The position numbers and the translations under genes were made by a program. This document shows positions 18,759-21,742 of a stretch of DNA of 21,742 nucleotides, piece after piece (position 1 is the stretch's first letter; every line of letters begins with the position of its first letter). Source of the stretch: JAZBPO01 sp036351675 (lineage in GTDB: Bacteria > Pseudomonadota > Gammaproteobacteria > Pseudomonadales > Azotimanducaceae); the NCBI GenBank assembly GCA_036351675.1, contig JAZBPO010000488.1:1-21742 (forward strand). Reading direction: 5' to 3'. The notes below the pieces were generated by a model. The model ran no database searches. It saw only the letters and a program-made list of their open reading frames with translations, and had not been told where the DNA came from.

Positions 18759-19754
18759 ATGAGCGAGACGTCCAGCACGAGCGGCCGGCGCGGCAGCGCA
18801 CGCCGCGGCGGAGAGCGGCAGACCTTCTGGGAATCGCGCCTCGACCTCGACTTCATGGGGCTGCGCAAGGCCGCCGTCGTGCTCTCGGTCGCGCTGATCC
18901 TGGCGTCCTTCGCCGCCCTGTTCCTGCGTGGCCTGAACTTCGGTCTCGACTTCACCGGCGGGACGCTGGTGGAGCTGGAGTTCGCCGAGGCCGTCGATCC
19001 GCAGACCGTGCGCAGCGATCTGGAGGCGGCCGGCTGGGTCGACCTCGTGGTGCAGAACTTCGGTACGCCGCGCGACGTGCTCGTCCGCGTGCCGCCCGAC
19101 GTCGTGGGCGAGGACGATGCCGTCGGCGATCGTATCCGCGAGACGCTTTCCACGGGAGCGGACAGCGTGGCGCTGCGCCGCAGCGAGTTCGTCGGTCCCG
19201 CCGTGGGCGAGGAGCTGCGGGAGCAGGGCGGACTCGCCATGCTCACGGCGCTCGCCCTGGTCATGGTCTACATCATGTTCCGCTTCACGGGGAAGTTCGC
19301 GATCGGCGCGGTCGTGGCCCTGGTGCACGACGTGATCGTGGTGCTCGGCGCCTTCGCGCTCCTGCAGTGGTCCTTCGACCTGCCGTCGCTCGCCGCCGTG
19401 CTCGCCGTCATCGGCTATTCGCTCAATGACACGATCGTCGTCTCGGACCGCATTCGCGAGAACTTCCGCCGCATGCGCAAGGGCGACTCGCTCGAGGTGA
19501 TCAACGCGTCCCTGAACCAGACCTTCGGCCGGACGCTCGTCACCTCGCTCACCACCCTGCTGGTACTGATCGCGCTGCTGCTGTTCGGCGGTGAACTCAT
19601 CGAGGGGTTCGCCGAGGCGCTGGTGGTCGGCGTCGTGGTCGGGACCTATTCGTCGATCTACGTCGCCGCGAACATGCTCGTGGCGCTGAAGATCGACCGT
19701 CAGGACCTGATCCTTCCGGAGAAGGAAGGGGCCGATCAGGAGTCGCTGATCTAG
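18759..19754 (+). CDS. secF: Protein translocase subunit SecF
   Basis: Partner of SecD in the inner membrane. The 331 residues fit the family (about 300-325), with a basic Ser/Arg-rich N-terminal tail of roughly 20 residues. Helix 1 is at about 37-57, followed by the hallmark GLDFTGGTLVELEF (62-75). The periplasmic domain ends with SEFVGPAVGEEL (142-152). The C-terminal half holds the remaining helices, including the conserved GYSLNDTIVVSDRIRENFR (219-237). The start ATG at 18759 has GAGGGGG about 5 nt upstream and lies 10 nt after secD. Its TAG stop is half of a CTAG whose other strand is the suhB stop. Confidence 0.97.
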   Translation: MSETSSTSGRRGSARRGGERQTFWESRLDLDFMGLRKAAVVLSVALILASFAALFLRGLNFGLDFTGGTLVELEFAEAVDPQTVRSDLEAAGWVDLVVQNFGTPRDVLVRVPPDVVGEDDAVGDRIRETLSTGADSVALRRSEFVGPAVGEELREQGGLAMLTALALVMVYIMFRFTGKFAIGAVVALVHDVIVVLGAFALLQWSFDLPSLAAVLAVIGYSLNDTIVVSDRIRENFRRMRKGDSLEVINASLNQTFGRTLVTSLTTLLVLIALLLFGGELIEGFAEALVVGVVVGTYSSIYVAANMLVALKIDRQDLILPEKEGADQESLI

Positions 19755-20578
19755 TCGGCCCTTTCCGTGCGCCGCTTCTTCATGTCCCGGGTGACGTGCG
19801 GCGCGATGCTCTGCAGCAGCGCCTTGAAGCACTTCGGATTGCCGCAGACGATGTTGCCGGTCTCCAGGAAGGCGCTGCCGCCCTCGAAGTCCGAGACGAG
19901 GCCCCCGGCTTCGGTCACGAGCAGGGCCCCCGCCGCCATGTCCCAGGGCTCCAGGCCGATCTCCCAGAAGGCGTCGAGACGGCCGGCGGCGACGTAGGCG
20001 AGGTCGAGCGCCGCCGAGCCGGCGCGGCGTATGCCGCGCGCCTGGCGCGTCACGGCGTGGAGCTGCTTCATGTAGGCATCGAGGTGCGTGGCGGTGCCGC
20101 GGTAGGGGATGCCCGTGCCGACCACCGCCGAGTCGAGGCGGTCGCGTCGGGTGACTCGGATGCGGCGCTCGTTGAGCTGGGCGCCGTGGCCGCGGGAGGC
20201 GACGAAGCTCTCGTCGCGGAGCGGATCTAGGACGACCGCGTGCTCGAGGCGGCCGCGATGTACACAGCCGATGGACACGGCGAAGTGCGGGATGCCGTGC
20301 AGGAAATTGGTCGTGCCGTCGAGGGGATCGATGATCCAGGTGTAGTCCTCGTCTCCCTTCACGGTCTGCCCCGATTCCTCGCCGATGATCGAGTGGCCGG
20401 GGAAGGCCTTGTGCAGGATCTCTACGATCGCGGCCTCGGCGGCGCGATCCACTTCCGACACGAGGTCGTTCTTCTGCTTCTCCTCGACCGTGATGACGTC
20501 CAGGCGGTCGACGGCGCGGGTGATGATCCTGCCCGCGCTGCGGGCGGCGCGCAGGGCCATGTTGGCCATGGGCTGCAT
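19751..20578 (-). CDS. suhB: Inositol-1-monophosphatase family protein / Nus factor SuhB
   Basis: A Mg2+-dependent inositol monophosphatase homologue. In E. coli SuhB also joins the NusA-NusG antitermination complex on rRNA operons and helps 30S maturation. The 275 residues and the start MQPMANMALRAARSAG match SuhB. Metal and catalytic residues are present: E67 in GEESG, D84 and D87 in WIIDPLDGTTNF, and D213 in PWDMAAG. The start ATG at 20578-20576 has GGGAG about 7 nt upstream; a second in-frame ATG at 20569 is less likely. It is divergent from trmJ (79-nt gap) and tail-to-tail with secF, sharing the CTAG stop palindrome. Confidence 0.95.
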   Translation of the reverse strand: MQPMANMALRAARSAGRIITRAVDRLDVITVEEKQKNDLVSEVDRAAEAAIVEILHKAFPGHSIIGEESGQTVKGDEDYTWIIDPLDGTTNFLHGIPHFAVSIGCVHRGRLEHAVVLDPLRDESFVASRGHGAQLNERRIRVTRRDRLDSAVVGTGIPYRGTATHLDAYMKQLHAVTRQARGIRRAGSAALDLAYVAAGRLDAFWEIGLEPWDMAAGALLVTEAGGLVSDFEGGSAFLETGNIVCGNPKCFKALLQSIAPHVTRDMKKRRTERAD

Positions 20579-20657
20579 GAGAGGCTCCCGGCGGAATGAG
20601 CGCGCCGCCGGGCAGCACGCGGAAGGGCGCGGATGGTAGCAGAGGAACGGAGGATTC

Positions 20658-21464
20658 ATGGCGACGCGTGACGAGTTCGATCCGCCCCCGACCGATCCCG
20701 TCGTCGCGGATCGGGTGCGGTTCGTGATGGTACAGCCCACGCATCCCGGCAACATCGGCGCCGCGGCCCGTGCCATGAAGAACATGGGCTTCTCGCGTCT
20801 CGTGCTCGTCGATCCGCTGCGTTTCCCCGACGACGAGGCCCGCTTCCGCGCCGCCTCGGCCGTGGACCTGGTCGATGGCGCCGAGGTGGTCGGCACGCTC
20901 GCCGAGGCGATCGACGACTGTCAGCTGGTGATCGGCACCTCGGCGCGCAATCGGCGCGTGCCCTGGCCCATGATCGGGCCGCGCGAGATCGGTGAGCGTG
21001 TGCTCCCGGAGCTCGCGCACGGCCCCGTGGCCATCCTCTTCGGGCGCGAGGCCAGCGGCCTGACGAACGAGGAACTCGCGCGCTGTCAGCTCCACCTGTT
21101 CGTGCCGACGGACCCGGGCTACCCCTCTCTCAACATCTCCATGGCCATGCAGCTCGTGGCCTGGGAGCTGCGCAGCGCCTGGCTCGAGCACGGCGGGCGG
21201 CTTCCGGAACCGCCCTGGGACCGACCCTGGGCCGAGTCTGCCGCCGTGGAGGGCATGATCGAGCACCTCTCGGACGCGCTCGACCGGACCGGCTTCACGG
21301 ACGGCCGCGATGCCGGGCAGGTGATGCTGCGCCTGCGTCGCCTGTTCTTCCGGACGCGCCTCGACCAGGTGGAGGTCAACATCCTGCGTGGCCTGTGCAC
21401 GCGGATCGAGCGACTCGTCCCCGCGCGGAGCAGCGCGGACGGAGAAGACGGCGCCGGCGCGTGA
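20658..21464 (+). CDS. trmJ: tRNA (cytidine/uridine-2'-O-)-methyltransferase TrmJ
   Basis: A SPOUT-class methyltransferase that 2'-O-methylates nucleotide 32 in the anticodon loop of several tRNAs. The 268 residues fit. Motif 1 (HPGNIGAAARAMKNMG, 29-44), motif 2 (AILFGREASGLTNEEL, 125-140) and motif 3 (PTDPGYPSLNISMAMQLVAW, 150-169), which make the trefoil-knot S-adenosylmethionine site, are all intact. A helical C-terminal extension (about 195-255) is typical of TrmJ. The start ATG at 20658 has GGAGG at 20649-20653. The stop codon lies inside the predicted IscR operator of the next gene. In many relatives cysE lies between trmJ and iscR; here it does not. Confidence 0.96.
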   Translation: MATRDEFDPPPTDPVVADRVRFVMVQPTHPGNIGAAARAMKNMGFSRLVLVDPLRFPDDEARFRAASAVDLVDGAEVVGTLAEAIDDCQLVIGTSARNRRVPWPMIGPREIGERVLPELAHGPVAILFGREASGLTNEELARCQLHLFVPTDPGYPSLNISMAMQLVAWELRSAWLEHGGRLPEPPWDRPWAESAAVEGMIEHLSDALDRTGFTDGRDAGQVMLRLRRLFFRTRLDQVEVNILRGLCTRIERLVPARSSADGEDGAGA

Positions 21465-21487
21465 AGTTGACCGCACCGGTCGGGAAT
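21463..21487 (+). promoter_or_regulatory. Type 1 IscR operator with isc promoter -35
   Basis: Two inverted half-sites, GAAGTTGACC (21463-21472) and GGTCGGGAAT (21478-21487), match the type 1 IscR consensus halves ATASYYGACT and AGTCRRSTAT at the core positions (GAC and GTC with the flanking YY/S and RR/S) with correct 25-bp length. TTGACC (21467-21472) can also be the -35 of the iscR promoter, with a poor -10 GAAGAT at 21490-21495. This predicts autorepression of the isc operon by [2Fe-2S]-IscR. The left half overlaps the trmJ stop codon. Confidence 0.7.
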
Positions 21488-21525
21488 CGGAAGATCGTGG
21501 TTCTTCGACTCCATCGATCCTCGTC

Positions 21526-21742
21526 ATGCGTCTGACCACCCGGGGGCGCTACGCGGTCACCGCCATGCTCGACCTGGCGCTCCACGACCGGGGCGCGCCC
21601 GTCGCGCTGGCTGACATCGCGGAGCGCCAGGACATCTCGCTCGCCTATCTCGAGCAGCTCTTCTCGCGCCTGCGGCGGGCCGGTCTCGTGGCCAGCGTCC
21701 GCGGCCCGGGCGGTGGCTACCGGCTCGCGCGCCTCGAGGAGG
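21526..21742 (+). CDS. iscR: Fe-S cluster-sensing regulator IscR, 3'-truncated by the window
   Basis: Rrf2-family transcription factor that senses [2Fe-2S] status and represses the isc operon. The 72 visible residues start MRLTTRGRYAVTAMLDLAL and run through the winged-helix DNA-binding domain: LADIAERQDISLAYLEQLFS (recognition region), RLRRAGLVASVRGPGGGYRL (wing). This matches IscR rather than other Rrf2 proteins (YLEQLFSRLR and SVRGPGGGY). The three cluster-binding Cys lie beyond the window. The ATG at 21526 has no clear Shine-Dalgarno. It is 61 nt after trmJ and preceded by its own predicted operator. Confidence 0.95.
   Translation, partial: MRLTTRGRYAVTAMLDLALHDRGAPVALADIAERQDISLAYLEQLFSRLRRAGLVASVRGPGGGYRLARLEE

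Overview
The window is GC-rich, tightly packed bacterial chromosome with 19 protein genes (the first and last cut by the window edges) and one tRNA gene. Gene content and order point to a high-GC gammaproteobacterium: pepA-holC-valS, tRNA-Leu, queA-tgt-yajC-secD-secF, suhB divergent from trmJ, then iscR. From memory, the same gene string forms one block in Pseudomonas and relatives. I cannot name the genus.

Layout. At 1-776 (+) is the 3' part of a PIG3-type quinone oxidoreductase. At 796-7023 a run of six minus-strand genes reads, in transcription order, a small unknown protein, an RDD membrane protein, pepA, holC, a conserved unknown protein whose start overlaps the holC stop, and valS. At 7024-7142 an AT-rich divergent promoter region separates this run from a plus-strand gene (7143-8501) for a membrane-anchored EF-hand protein fused to a beta-lactamase-like domain that seems to have lost its catalytic residues. 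That gene overlaps tail-to-tail with the minus-strand ydbH-ynbE-ydbL operon (8464-11563), an AsmA-like envelope lipid-transfer system. This operon begins only 9 nt after a tRNA-Leu(CAA) gene. Divergent from the tRNA is a large lipoprotein gene (11790-14159) with a 5'-nucleotidase/metallophosphoesterase architecture whose metal-binding motifs look degenerate. From 14236 to 19754 (+) runs queA-tgt-yajC-secD-secF with overlapping or nearly touching genes. suhB (-) meets secF at a shared CTAG. trmJ (+) diverges from suhB, and iscR (+, truncated) follows behind a good match to a type 1 IscR operator.

The housekeeping genes cover translation and tRNA modification (valS, queA, tgt, trmJ, tRNA-Leu), replication (holC), peptide turnover (pepA), protein export (yajC, secD, secF), rRNA maturation (suhB) and Fe-S control (iscR). 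The less ordinary part is 7.1-14.2 kb: two apparently inactivated hydrolases, both predicted to be anchored at the cell envelope, flank an envelope lipid-transfer operon. This lies where I would expect lptF/lptG next to pepA in related genomes. I see no insertion sequences, CRISPR arrays, integrases or phage genes.
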